DNA of 44,932 nt from an uncultured Prochlorococcus sp. (GTDB taxonomy: Bacteria; Cyanobacteriota; Cyanobacteriia; PCC-6307; Cyanobiaceae), in assembly GCA_902583265.1 (NCBI GenBank), contig CACHVD010000008.1, positions 1 to 44,932 on the forward strand, written 5' to 3'. Positions 1 to 12,481 of the stretch are shown piece after piece (the stretch's first letter is position 1; each line of letters opens with the position of its first letter). A model generated the notes under the pieces. It was not told the origin of the DNA and did no database searches. It was given only the letters and a program-made list of their open reading frames with translations. The position numbers and the translations under genes are program-made.

Positions 1-2
1 CC

Positions 3-74
3 TATTCAGAAAGCAAAATTAATTCTGCTGAGAGCGAGAGGCTCTATTTTGAGATGAAAGAGGCTTGGCTTTAA
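3..74 (+). CDS. 3' end of an unidentified gene (partial)
   Basis: The frame is open from the window edge and ends at TAA 72-74. It gives 23 residues, YSESKINSAESERLYFEMKEAWL, acidic and amphipathic like an ordinary protein C-terminus. The start lies outside the window, so the family cannot be named. It could be a chance open frame, because only 72 bases are visible. Confidence 0.4.
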   Translation, partial: YSESKINSAESERLYFEMKEAWL

Positions 75-241
75 ATTCCATTCGTGCATGAAATAATATT
101 TTTATAAACTTGAAAAATTCTTTTTAATTTTGAAGTAATCAATACTTTTTTATTTTTTAAACCCTCTAAATTTTGTATAACCGCAAAATTAATCTTTTGA
201 GAAAACTAAAGCAGTTAGAGAAAATTAACGGAAGGCTCGCA

Positions 242-328
242 ATGGGAGGGTTGATATATTTAGTTTTTACAAAATTAGTTTCCAGCCGTGCTGACATATT
301 AGATCAGCTTAAATCTTATTTAATTTAA
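242..328 (+). CDS. Possible 28-aa small protein
   Basis: This short ORF starts at ATG 242 about 7 bases after a purine-rich ggaagg stretch that could act as a ribosome binding site. It encodes a hydrophobic N-terminal half (MGGLIYLVFTKLV) followed by a polar tail ending LDQLKSYLI. No family is recognised. It lies in an otherwise unassigned stretch between the gene end at 74 and the gene at 535. At this length it may be a chance ORF. Confidence 0.25.
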   Translation: MGGLIYLVFTKLVSSRADILDQLKSYLI

Positions 329-345
329 GAAATTAATTTGAAATA

Positions 346-438
346 TTATCCAGGAATATTTCTTTCTATATAAGCGTCAGTTAAAGCAAAAATTATACCC
401 AATAATGTTGAAAATATTGCAATTTCAGTTGATTCCAT
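346..438 (-). CDS. Possible 30-aa single-span membrane protein
   Basis: The minus-strand ATG at 438-436 opens a 30-residue frame, MESTEIAIFSTLLGIIFALT followed by DAYIERNIPG, ending at TAA 348-346. Residues 6-20 form a short hydrophobic segment between an acidic N-terminus and a charged C-terminus. This layout resembles the single-span small subunits of cyanobacterial thylakoid complexes such as the Psb and Pet peptides. I do not recognise it as PsaM, PsbM, PetM, PetN, PsbT or Psb30. It is too short for most gene finders; conservation in relatives would decide whether it is real. Confidence 0.4.
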   Translation of the reverse strand: MESTEIAIFSTLLGIIFALTDAYIERNIPG

Positions 439-534
439 TTTATTTTTGAATTACCCCTAGTTTGCGAAATAATTCAAAGTTCGGCAACAAACTAATAACT
501 TACTATAGTACATATATACTATTAGCTGTTTATT

Positions 535-783
535 ATGAGCTCGGTAAATCCTGAGTTTCTTTTCGTTAAGCCTGGTGATCTTGTCGCAATTAAAAAAGAA
601 AATTGCGAAAATGCCAAGAAAAAAAATAAAAATTATTGGGTCGGCCAAGTTATTGACTGTATTGGAGGAGCTAGAAATCCAAATTCATGGACCTTATTTC
701 AAGTTGCCAATATTGATAATGGAGAGATCACTATAATCAACGCCGATATTGTAGAAAAAATTTTAAAACCTTCTGACAGTTAA
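535..783 (+). CDS. Small conserved cyanobacterial protein, DUF3104-like
   Basis: An 82-aa soluble protein. Residues 11-20 (VKPGDLVAIK) look like the opening strand of a small beta-barrel. They are followed by WVGQVIDCIGGARNPNSWTLFQVANIDNG, which matches my memory of the DUF3104 family of marine Synechococcus and Prochlorococcus, where a conserved W-x-GQV and GGAR-P segment precedes TLFQVA. No function is established for that family. It has a Lys/Asn-rich insertion at 22-34 and no signal peptide or membrane span. It stands alone between low-coding DNA and a convergent acetyltransferase gene. The family name is from memory; the gene itself is well supported by its length and codon use. Confidence 0.75.
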   Translation: MSSVNPEFLFVKPGDLVAIKKENCENAKKKNKNYWVGQVIDCIGGARNPNSWTLFQVANIDNGEITIINADIVEKILKPSDS

Positions 784-855
784 GCTTATGGATAATCAAA
801 CAAACTTCTTTCTGTATTACAGAAGCATAAAGTAAATTGAACGCTTTAAAGGGAA

Positions 856-1746
856 TTACCCCAGTTCCAAGCAGGCAAGTCCGTATACTTGATTCATTTG
901 GCAGGGAGGTTGAATGCCTTTATACATTCTGTAAGTTTTTGATATTTCCTCAAACCCCAAACTTGACAAAAGATAATTTCCATAAGGATTAAGATTAGAG
1001 CAATCCAATAAGATTTGGGCATTTAAATCACCAACTAACTCCCTTATTAAAAGTTCAGCAAGTGGTGGAGTATCCGCTAAAAGAGGTCCGATTCTCCAGC
1101 CTTGTTCATTATCCTCCAATACACAAGGTCTTATTCTTCCAAATCCATGGCACATACCATTATTATCGACAATTGCACTGACATTACCATGAGAATTTTT
1201 CAACCAGTCATTTAAAAAATGTGGCCTGGGACTAGGTTCTCTTTGATCATCATAAATTAAGACTGCTTCAGAAGAAATTTTATTACCCGGGACAACTTTA
1301 AAAGAATGAAATTGATCTTTATAGAAATTTCTCAATGGCAAATCTTGAGAACCATTTAATTTCCATCGATTTGTAATGGAAGATTTTCTAAAACCCCACT
1401 TTGCGTAATCATTTAATCTATCTGGGGCAGCCTCAAGACCAATACAATCAACATTTTTCAAATATTCGAGGGCATGTTTCCATAATCTCAGTCCATATCC
1501 ATTATTCCGGAATTCTTTTTTAACGATAAATAAACCTATAAAACTATACGAGGAATTATATTTTATACACGCAATAGAGCCTATGGGATTATCGTCTAGG
1601 CAAGCTACCCATACCCCTTGTTTATCTGTATTTCTATAAATTGATAAATCATCCATTCCAGGAGAAAATCCTTCTAACCTTGCCCAGTTTGTGACTTCTG
1701 GTATTTCATTTATAGATATCAATCTAATTGAAAAATTTTCCCTCAT
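856..1746 (-). CDS. Two-part GNAT family N-acetyltransferase
   Basis: A 296-aa protein with an N-terminal GNAT fold (about residues 5-130). The acetyl-CoA-binding turn RNNGYG lies at 80-85 after strand GLFIVKKEF. The C-terminal half (about 165-290) has the pattern PRPHFLNDWL, GFGRIRPC and GWRIGPLLADTPPLAELLI, typical of the second acetyltransferase-like domain found in YitH/HSE1-type two-domain GNATs. Such enzymes acetylate small amines or amino groups using acetyl-CoA; the acceptor cannot be read from sequence. The gene is convergent with the DUF3104-like gene and divergent from the aldehyde dehydrogenase. The ATG at 1746 is the first after upstream stops and begins MRENFSIRLI, a normal GNAT first strand. 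Confidence 0.85.
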   Translation of the reverse strand: MRENFSIRLISINEIPEVTNWARLEGFSPGMDDLSIYRNTDKQGVWVACLDDNPIGSIACIKYNSSYSFIGLFIVKKEFRNNGYGLRLWKHALEYLKNVDCIGLEAAPDRLNDYAKWGFRKSSITNRWKLNGSQDLPLRNFYKDQFHSFKVVPGNKISSEAVLIYDDQREPSPRPHFLNDWLKNSHGNVSAIVDNNGMCHGFGRIRPCVLEDNEQGWRIGPLLADTPPLAELLIRELVGDLNAQILLDCSNLNPYGNYLLSSLGFEEISKTYRMYKGIQPPCQMNQVYGLACLELG

Positions 1747-1902
1747 AAAAATATACTAACCAAGAAAAATTTGAATTTTTAATAGCAATATTAATAAATT
1801 TGATTATTTCTCATAAATCATTCGCTTTGATTGAACTGCCTAAAAACCTTAGTTATTTACAATTTATCCTCTGATATATTTAATACTATTCAAAGGTATA
1901 AG

Positions 1903-3294
1903 ATGAAAATTTCTGATAAATTTCATTTAGAAGACATTTATAAATTAAAAAATACAGTTCTCACTGGTAAAACTGAAGATATAAATTGGCGGATCCAGCA
2001 TATCAATATAGTTTCTAAACTTTTGGATGAAAATAAAAAAGAGATCATAAAATCACTTTTTGTTGATCTAGGTAAATCTGAAATTGAAGGGCTTTCAGAA
2101 ATCCTATTAGTGAAAGAAGAAATTTCACTCATAAAACAGAAACTCAATTCTTGGATGCGACCAAAAAAGATTGATACACCTTTTTATCTATTTCCATCAT
2201 CCTCCAAAGTTATTTATGAGCCTCTTGGTTGTGTCTTAATTCTTGGTCCTTATAATTATCCATTACTTTATGTTTTAAAGCCATTGGTAAATATTTTCTC
2301 TGCAGGAAATACTGCAGTTATAAAACCATCAGAGAAATGTCCTGCGACCTCAAAACTTATTAAAAAACTTACTATCAAATATTTCCGTAAAGATGTCCTA
2401 ATGACAATAGAGGGAGATTATAAGCAATCCATAAAATTAATTGAACAAAATTTTGACCACATATTTTTTACAGGAAGTACTGAAACTGGAAAATCTATAA
2501 TGAAATTAGCTTCAAAAAACTTAACTCCATTAACACTTGAGTTAAGCGGAACAAATCCTGTAATTGTTTTCAAGAATGCAAATTTAGAAGTTGCTGCTAA
2601 AAGAATTGTTTGGGGCAAATTTTTTAATTCTGGTCAATCCTGCATGGCTCCGAATCATATCTTTGTAGATAAAGAAATTGAAAATATTTTTATAGAAAAA
2701 TTAAAGAAATACATAGTAAGTTTTTACGGAGATAATCCAATTTTTTCGGAAAACTTATCAAAATTAGAGAAAAAGCAATTTACATCAACTGTAGAAATCC
2801 TCAAAAAATATAAAAAAGAAAAAAGAATTTTATTTGGGGGGACTTTTAGTAAAAAAAAGTTGAAAATATCTCCTACAATCTTGAGAACCAAATTAAATGA
2901 AACAAATATTTTGCAGAAAGAACTATTCAGTTCACTTCTTCCAGTAATTGGAATCAATGATAAGGAATCAGCTTTAAAACAGATTAGTCAAACATCAAAA
3001 CCATTAGCAATCTACTTATTTGGAGGCAATAAAAAAATCCATAATCATATTTCAAAAGTAACCAGCTCAGGAACAATTTGTATAAATGATGTGATGTTAC
3101 CAGTCCTTATTCCAAATTTACCGTTTGGAGGCGTTGGGCAAAGTGGTATTGGTAAATTTCATGGAGAAGAGGGGTTTCGCAATTTTTCAAATCAGAAATC
3201 TATTACTTTTAAAGGTTTTTTATTTGATTCAAATCTGCGGTATCCTCCCTATGAAAGAGTAAAGAAATTTTTAAAGTTTATTTTTCAGTTTTAA
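1903..3294 (+). CDS. Aldehyde dehydrogenase, class 3-like
   Basis: From the ATG at 1903 this is a 463-aa NAD(P)-dependent aldehyde dehydrogenase. Visible motifs are the cofactor region GPYNYPLLYVLKPL (about 115-128), KPSEK (141-145), FTGSTETG (189-196), the general-base Glu213 in TLELSGTNP, and the catalytic Cys247 in FNSGQSCMAP. The C-terminal LPFGGVGQSGIGKFHGEEGF segment is characteristic of the family. The length and lack of a long N-terminus fit class 3 fatty-aldehyde-type enzymes, which oxidise medium- or long-chain aldehydes to acids. A TTG at 1831 would add 24 residues, but AAAGG at 1893-1897 sits just ahead of ATG 1903, so I prefer the short form. The natural substrate is not deducible. 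No partner gene is adjacent. Confidence 0.9.
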   Translation: MKISDKFHLEDIYKLKNTVLTGKTEDINWRIQHINIVSKLLDENKKEIIKSLFVDLGKSEIEGLSEILLVKEEISLIKQKLNSWMRPKKIDTPFYLFPSSSKVIYEPLGCVLILGPYNYPLLYVLKPLVNIFSAGNTAVIKPSEKCPATSKLIKKLTIKYFRKDVLMTIEGDYKQSIKLIEQNFDHIFFTGSTETGKSIMKLASKNLTPLTLELSGTNPVIVFKNANLEVAAKRIVWGKFFNSGQSCMAPNHIFVDKEIENIFIEKLKKYIVSFYGDNPIFSENLSKLEKKQFTSTVEILKKYKKEKRILFGGTFSKKKLKISPTILRTKLNETNILQKELFSSLLPVIGINDKESALKQISQTSKPLAIYLFGGNKKIHNHISKVTSSGTICINDVMLPVLIPNLPFGGVGQSGIGKFHGEEGFRNFSNQKSITFKGFLFDSNLRYPPYERVKKFLKFIFQF

Positions 3295-3366
3295 ATTACT
3301 TAAATTGTTTTCAAAAACCTAGCGATTTTAAATTTAAAGATTATCTTTAAATAAATAGTGATTTTT

Positions 3367-4131
3367 ATGAAATTTGCATTTTTAGTAATTGTCATATTTA
3401 TTAACTTTTTTAATCACTCATTGATAAAATCAGAAGAAAAAATATTTTCAGCCAAAAATAGAATTGCGAATATTTCTAAGAAAGAATCAATTACTGAAGA
3501 AAAAGCTGAAATAAAAAAAATTCATATTGTAAAAAGTGGAGATACATTATCAAGTATTTCAAAGTTCTATTCGATTAATAAAGATTTAATTATTAAATTA
3601 AATAACTTAAAAGATGAAAATTATATCTTTGTTGGCCAAAATCTTATAATTTCCGAATCTACTGAAAATCTTACAAAACAATCTGATTTAATAAATAACT
3701 ATCATATTGTTCAAACTGGTGAAAATCTTACTGAGATATCAAACAAATATGATTTAAAAGTAATCGATCTGATAAAAATTAATAATCTCAATAATCCTGA
3801 TTCAATAAAAGTTGGTCAAACGCTCACAATAAGAAAAAAGAACACAATTAATGCAGAAAATTATGAAACAACTGAAAATAAGAAAAATAATGACGACTCA
3901 CTTGCGTTAGATAAAAAAATTTATGGTCCTATAATTATCCAAAGTAAATTATATAAAGATATTAAAGGTAGAAAAGTTTTAAACGTACTAAATCAAGAAA
4001 ATAAAAAACTGGTTCTTTCAATCAATTGTGATACAAATGAATTAGATGTAAAAATACCTGGCAGGGAATGGAAGGGAAGTAAGCCTGCTAAAGAAGAATT
4101 CGAAAATAATTTAATAAATGATTTTTGTTAA
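3367..4131 (+). CDS. Exported two-LysM-domain protein
   Basis: A 254-aa protein with a hydrophobic N-terminal export signal or anchor (about residues 4-20, then SLIKSEE). It has two LysM repeats at about 53-96 (IHIVKSGDTLSSISKFYSIN) and 112-155 (YHIVQTGENLTEISNKYDLK), each ending VGQ-L-I. LysM domains bind peptidoglycan or other GlcNAc polymers, so an envelope location is expected. The C-terminal region (about 185-254) has two cysteines, C221 in SINCDTNELDV and C254 as the very last residue, which may form a disulfide. No hydrolase domain is present, so it is a binding protein or a partner of an unseen enzyme. A GTG at 3358 would add three residues. It lies upstream of psaE in the same direction. 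Confidence 0.85.
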   Translation: MKFAFLVIVIFINFFNHSLIKSEEKIFSAKNRIANISKKESITEEKAEIKKIHIVKSGDTLSSISKFYSINKDLIIKLNNLKDENYIFVGQNLIISESTENLTKQSDLINNYHIVQTGENLTEISNKYDLKVIDLIKINNLNNPDSIKVGQTLTIRKKNTINAENYETTENKKNNDDSLALDKKIYGPIIIQSKLYKDIKGRKVLNVLNQENKKLVLSINCDTNELDVKIPGREWKGSKPAKEEFENNLINDFC

Positions 4132-4211
4132 AACTTTTAATTAATATGTGTGAATAATTTGTCTTAGAATATTAATGATGGGTTATTCTACAAAAAGTTA
4201 AATTAATAGTA

Positions 4212-4421
4212 ATGGCTATTTCAAGAGGAGATCTCGTAAGAGTAAAAAGACCAGAATCATATTGGTACAACGAAATTGGTAAAGTTGCTTCTGTTGATAC
4301 CTCAGGTATTAAATATAACTGTGTAGTCAGATTCGATAAAGTAAATTACGCTGGGATTAGCGGAACTGATGGTGGAGCAAATACAAATAATTTCGCTGAA
4401 AGTGAATTAGAGAAAGCTTAA
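4212..4421 (+). CDS. psaE: Photosystem I subunit IV (PsaE)
   Basis: A 69-aa protein of normal PsaE length. It starts with the SH3-like first strand [27 protein letters not shown] and contains [14 protein letters not shown], the conserved PsaE core, then ends [11 protein letters not shown]. PsaE sits on the stromal face of photosystem I and helps dock ferredoxin and support cyclic flow. The ATG at 4212 gives the canonical MAISRGD start. The sequence tagaat at about 4166-4171 is a candidate -10 element, but no good -35 accompanies it. mutM starts four bases after the stop, so the two may be cotranscribed. Confidence 0.97.
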   Translation: MAISRGDLVRVKRPESYWYNEIGKVASVDTSGIKYNCVVRFDKVNYAGISGTDGGANTNNFAESELEKA

Positions 4422-4425
4422 ATAA

Positions 4426-5304
4426 TTGCCTGAATTACCTGAAGTAGAAACTGTTCGCAGAGGTTTAGAACAAAAACTTAATAACTTTATTATTAACAAA
4501 GTAGAAGTCTGCAGGGATTCAACTGTTGCATTCCCTTCAAACAAAGAAGAATTCATTAAAGGACTTCAGAATTCACTTATTTATAAATGGGATAGAAGAG
4601 GAAAATATTTAATAGCTCAATTAAAAAAGGTTCAAAATGAGAATGCTCAATATCCTCTAGAATACTCACAAAATAAAGGCTTTCTTGTAATTCATCTAAG
4701 AATGACTGGATATTTCAAATTCATTGAAAAATCAACTCATCCTTGTAAACATACAAGAATAAGATTTTTCGATAAAAATAATAATGAGCTTAGGTTCGTT
4801 GACGTAAGAAGTTTTGGTCAAATGTGGTGGATTAATAAAGGCTTATCGCTTAACAAAATCATTAAAGGATTAGGTTCATTAGGACCAGAACCATTTTCTA
4901 AAGACTTTGATGCTAATTATCTTAAGAAAGTTATTTCAAAAAGAACAAAATCTATAAAAGCTATCTTATTAGATCAAACAATAGTGGCAGGTATAGGTAA
5001 TATTTATGCTGATGAAAGTTTATACTCTGCTGGCATCTCACCTTTTAGGGAAGCTCGAACAATTAAGAAAAATGAATTAATAAAGCTCAAAGAATCAATT
5101 GTAACTGTTTTAAAAAAAAGTATTGGTTCTGGGGGGACGACATTTAGCGATTTTAGGGACTTGGAAGGAGAGAATGGGAATTTTGGCTTACAGACAAATG
5201 TTTATAGGAGAACTGGAAAACAATGTCGTAAATGTGGACGTTTAATTGAAAGACAAAAAATTACTGGGAGAAGTACCCATTGGTGTCCTAAATGCCAAAA
5301 ATAA
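4426..5304 (+). CDS. mutM: Formamidopyrimidine-DNA glycosylase (Fpg/MutM)
   Basis: A 292-aa base-excision repair glycosylase/AP lyase that removes 8-oxoguanine and ring-opened purines. The start is a TTG at 4426, which puts the catalytic Pro at position 2 ([14 protein letters not shown]); the family requires this, and it settles the start despite the rare codon. Other motifs are HLRMTGYF (about 88-95), the helix-two-turn-helix region with [18 protein letters not shown] (about 188-205), and a C-terminal zinc finger with C267, C270, C287 and C290. It follows psaE by four bases, a gene order that suits protection from photo-oxidative damage, although cotranscription is inference. A terminator hairpin follows at once. 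Confidence 0.97.
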   Translation: MPELPEVETVRRGLEQKLNNFIINKVEVCRDSTVAFPSNKEEFIKGLQNSLIYKWDRRGKYLIAQLKKVQNENAQYPLEYSQNKGFLVIHLRMTGYFKFIEKSTHPCKHTRIRFFDKNNNELRFVDVRSFGQMWWINKGLSLNKIIKGLGSLGPEPFSKDFDANYLKKVISKRTKSIKAILLDQTIVAGIGNIYADESLYSAGISPFREARTIKKNELIKLKESIVTVLKKSIGSGGTTFSDFRDLEGENGNFGLQTNVYRRTGKQCRKCGRLIERQKITGRSTHWCPKCQK

Positions 5305-5337
5305 AAAAGGACTTACCCAAGAAGAGTAAATCCTTTT
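5305..5337. terminator. Bidirectional terminator between mutM and the rRNA operon
   Basis: AAAAGGA (5305-5311) pairs with TCCTTTT (5331-5337). The stem extends inward through ttac/gtaa with one mismatch. T-rich tracts follow on both strands, so it can end mutM on the plus strand and the rRNA operon on the minus strand. Confidence 0.7.
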
Positions 5338-5348
5338 AAAAATTTTTA

Positions 5349-5464
5349 CCTGGCATTGAGCTATTTTCTCAAGGGGCTACCCCCTAAATATTTTCGCCGC
5401 TTATGCGTTTCACAACCGAGTTCGAGATGGATCGGAGTGGTTCCACATCGCCATGAACACCAGG
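5349..5464 (-). rRNA. rrf: 5S ribosomal RNA
   Basis: The minus strand reads CCTGGTGTTCATGGCGATGT at its 5' end and GCTCAATGCCAGG at its 3' end, whose termini pair as helix I. The internal segment GAACCACTCCGATCCATCTC and the following GAACTCGG are universal 5S landmarks. The length of about 116 nt is normal. It is the last gene of the rRNA operon. Confidence 0.95.
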
Positions 5465-5471
5465 ATAGTGT

Positions 5472-5491
5472 GAACCTTGAGAACTGCATAG
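5472..5491 (-). other. 3' strand of the 23S processing stem
   Basis: This 20-base segment in the 23S-5S spacer is complementary, apart from one position, to 8509-8528 in the tRNA-Ala-23S spacer. In the precursor the two would pair and loop out 23S rRNA, forming the long stem that RNase III-type enzymes cut. The pairing is seen directly; the processing role is known for bacterial rRNA operons. Confidence 0.7.
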
Positions 5492-5530
5492 AAAATTATA
5501 TAAATTAAAAACAATAAATTAAGTTTATTT

Positions 5531-8404
<2,874 letters not shown>

Positions 8405-8659
8405 AATAACTTCATAATTGAAGCATCAGCTTAATAGAATTGTTATTAATGCAATCGCACAAATAATAAATCTGCATCACAAAGATGCTTATTGTCTTTA
8501 AAAATAATCTATGCAGTTGTCAAGGTTCTCTGAAAACAATGAAATTAATTCAATGAGTCCAGCATCTTAATGATTTCATTAGGAAGCTAGATTCGTTCAG
8601 AATTTGATCACTACTCAAAACATTTCCTCAATAAAAATTATGGAAGAGGTGGTAATCAG
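8405..8659 (-). other. tRNA-Ala to 23S internal transcribed spacer
   Basis: This 255-bp spacer holds no gene. On the minus strand it has GAACCTTGACAA (8528-8517), which resembles the boxA-type antitermination motif and is also the 5' arm of the 23S processing stem. It also has a small GCATC/GATGC hairpin at 8474-8488 that may be the box B equivalent. Confidence 0.6.
8509..8528 (-). other. 5' strand of the 23S processing stem, boxA-like
   Basis: On the minus strand this reads GAACCTTGACAACTGCATAG. It pairs across 23S with 5472-5491, with a single mismatch in 20 bases. Its first twelve bases also resemble the boxA antitermination element of bacterial rRNA spacers. Confidence 0.65.
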
Positions 8660-8732
8660 TGGAGGTAAGCGGACTCGAACCGCTGACATCCTGCTTGCAA
8701 AGCAGGCGCTCTACCAACTGAGCTATACCCCC
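8660..8732 (-). tRNA. trnA: tRNA-Ala (TGC)
   Basis: On the minus strand this 73-nt gene starts GGGGGTATAGCTCAGTTGG and has the anticodon loop CTTTGCAAG (anticodon TGC) and the T arm GCGGTTCGAGTCCGC. The acceptor stem GGGGGTA pairs with TACCTCC, with a G-T-tolerant fit. The 3' CCA is not encoded. It is the standard spacer tRNA next to 23S. Confidence 0.97.
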
Positions 8733-8744
8733 AACATAGAGATA

Positions 8745-8818
<74 letters not shown>

Positions 8819-8944
8819 AGGAAAAGTGATGGGTGTGACCTAGAAAAAACTTAGGAAATAAAATCCTTAATAAATTAAGAATGTGAGATACCGATCGACC
8901 TAAGGTGACAAAATAATAATATTAAACATTTTGTTGTCTCCCTG

Positions 8945-10430
<1,486 letters not shown>

Positions 10431-11039
10431 TTCAAATCCTTTTGTAGATAAATCTACTCAATATGAATTGCATTCTCCAAATAAAAATAAGAATAACTTA
10501 AGTTATTTAGGTTCAGCCTCCTTAGATACCTAAGGATTACTTTGAGTGCACATTAAAAATATTTTAAAGTGACTTTCCAAGATCTCAGATCCGTTGGTTT
10601 TCAAAAGACTAAAAGTTAGCAATTGAAAACAATTTATATATTCTTGACGGGACCTCACACCTTTATTGCTTATACATCTCAAAATTACCAAATAATAATT
10701 TGATAATGTTTTGACGCAATAAAAGCATCAGTTCCTAAGTTTTTAAATTTTCTAGGTGCAGAGTTAGACAATAATTGAATAACTCATTTCGAAGGGACAA
10801 CCCTTCTTCTGGCTGAAAATACTGATCGAAATCAAATATCCAAAAAATCCAATAATTACCAAAAATCAGATTTAAAGTAATTGTTTGGATAATGCAAAAA
10901 AAGATATTTTTGCCCAGAAGAAAATACTAAACCATCCCACTGTAATTTTGCAACCTTTTATACAAAAATTTTTTATTAATTTTTATTTGTTCAAAGTCTC
11001 CTTAAAGAACTAGGCTTTTAATAGAGGGATTAACATGAA
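10431..11039. other. rRNA leader and promoter region, no gene
   Basis: About 600 bases lie between 16S (minus) and the invertase-like gene (plus) with no credible ORF. They must hold the rRNA promoter on the minus strand and the invertase promoter on the plus strand. I could not pick a convincing -35/-10 pair for either. Two strong dyads are present: a perfect 16-base palindrome, AATAACTTAAGTTATT, at 10492-10507, and a stem-loop, CCTTAG-ATAC-CTAAGG, at 10520-10535. Both lie within the likely transcribed leader. Confidence 0.65.
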
Positions 11040-12479
11040 ATGGCAGAAAGGTTTAGTCAAAAAAATTTAAGGGTACGACCAAGTTCAGATGAAGAAAGAA
11101 TTGTAACAAATGCAAAAAAACACTTTGAAAAGACTCTTGTTGAAATATCAGGAGAGCTAGTAGGCAGTGTTGCTGCATTAGAACACCCAACAAAGAATAA
11201 AAAGTTAAATTATGGAGAAATATTTTTAAGAGACAACGTTCCAGTAATGATTTACCTCATTACCCAAAAACGGTACGAAATTGTCAAAAGGTTCCTAAGT
11301 GTCTGCCTTGATTTACAAAGCACTAATTATCAAACGCGTGGAGTGTTTCCTACTAGTTTCGTTGAGGAAAATGGAAAGCTCATTGGAGACTATGGTCAAA
11401 GATCAATTGGCAGGATTACTTCAGCTGATGCAAGTTTATGGTGGCCAATTTTATGTTGGTATTATGTCAATAAAAGCGGTGATTATGCCTTCGGAAAAAG
11501 TCAAAGCGTACAAAGAGGTATTCAACTTTTATTAGATCTAGTTCTACATCCAACATTTGAGGGTACTCCCGTACTTTTTGTTCCAGATTGTTCCTTTATG
11601 ATTGATAGACCAATGGATGTATGGGGAGCACCTTTAGAGGTAGAAGTTTTACTGCATGGATGTTTAAAAAGCTGCATAAACTTAATGGAATTAAGTCGGG
11701 CAGATCATGTAAGTAGACTTTTAGATCAAAGACTAATTCTTACGAATCAATGGGTGAAGGATTTAGGAAGTTTTCTCTTGAAACATTATTGGGTTACAAG
11801 CCAAACAATGCAAATCTTAAGAAGAAGGCCCACAGAGCAATATGGAGATGATCAACACTTCAATGAATTTAATGTACAACCTCAAGTAGTACCATCATGG
11901 CTTCAAGATTGGTTAGAAAATAGAGGTGGTTATTTGATAGGAAATATTAGAACAGGAAGGCCTGACTTTCGATTTTACAGTTTAGGAAATTCTTTAGCTT
12001 GTATTTTTGGAGTACTGCCTCCGGCAGAACAAAAAGCTTTATTTAGATTAGTTTTACACAACAGGCAGCATTTGATGGCTCAAATGCCTATGAGAATTTG
12101 TCATCCTCATATGGATGTAGAAGAATGGCAAAATAAAACTGGTGCCGATCCAAAGAATTGGCCTTGGAGTTACCACAATGGTGGTCATTGGCCAAGTTTA
12201 CTTTGGTTTTTTGGAACAGCCGTTCTTTTACACCAAAATAAATTTCCTTCAGATGATGTAATTCTTATGGAAGAAATGAAATCTTTAATCGAAGAATCTT
12301 ATTGGTGTCAACTAAATCAATTACCTAAGCAAGAATGGGCAGAATATTTTGATGGCCCTACTGGGACTTGGGTAGGTCAACAATCAAGAACATACCAAAC
12401 ATGGACTATTGTTGGTTTCTTACTAATGCACCAGTTTCTAAGACAAGAAAGCGATGACTTAGATATGTTTGAAATTTAA
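11040..12479 (+). CDS. GH100 alkaline/neutral invertase-like protein
   Basis: A 479-aa cytosolic-type protein related to glycoside hydrolase family 100, the neutral/alkaline invertases that split sucrose into glucose and fructose. Family landmarks are NYGEIFLRDNVPVMIYLI (57-74), GRITSADASLWWPILCWYY (124-142), which carries the candidate catalytic Asp130, the late PWSYHNGGHWPSLLWFFGTA, and EWAEYFDGPTGTWVGQQSRTYQTWTIVGFLLMHQF. The Ala-Asp-Ala-Ser in the catalytic segment differs from the Val-Asp-Ser-Gly I expect in characterised invertases, so a related sugar substrate is possible. The ATG at 11040 follows agaggg. Its stop lies two bases from the petD stop on the other strand. It stands alone, with no sucrose synthesis gene in the window. 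Confidence 0.85.
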   Translation: MAERFSQKNLRVRPSSDEERIVTNAKKHFEKTLVEISGELVGSVAALEHPTKNKKLNYGEIFLRDNVPVMIYLITQKRYEIVKRFLSVCLDLQSTNYQTRGVFPTSFVEENGKLIGDYGQRSIGRITSADASLWWPILCWYYVNKSGDYAFGKSQSVQRGIQLLLDLVLHPTFEGTPVLFVPDCSFMIDRPMDVWGAPLEVEVLLHGCLKSCINLMELSRADHVSRLLDQRLILTNQWVKDLGSFLLKHYWVTSQTMQILRRRPTEQYGDDQHFNEFNVQPQVVPSWLQDWLENRGGYLIGNIRTGRPDFRFYSLGNSLACIFGVLPPAEQKALFRLVLHNRQHLMAQMPMRICHPHMDVEEWQNKTGADPKNWPWSYHNGGHWPSLLWFFGTAVLLHQNKFPSDDVILMEEMKSLIEESYWCQLNQLPKQEWAEYFDGPTGTWVGQQSRTYQTWTIVGFLLMHQFLRQESDDLDMFEI

Positions 12480-12481
12480 AT

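Larger units (their letters stand above)
75..534. other. Intergenic stretch with only tiny ORFs
   Basis: About 460 AT-rich bases separate the gene end at 74 from the ATG at 535. Apart from the two short ORFs at 242-328 and 346-438 (entered separately), I see no gene, tRNA or strong terminator hairpin here. Confidence 0.6.

Noticed and set aside
457-648. Minus-strand 63-codon ORF opposite the DUF3104-like gene
   Set aside because: It overlaps the start of a convincing plus-strand gene, and its Phe/Ile-rich product looks like an AT-rich shadow frame.
1831-1902. Longer aldehyde dehydrogenase from TTG 1831
   Set aside because: ATG 1903 has a good ribosome site and the extra 24 residues do not resemble the family N-terminus.
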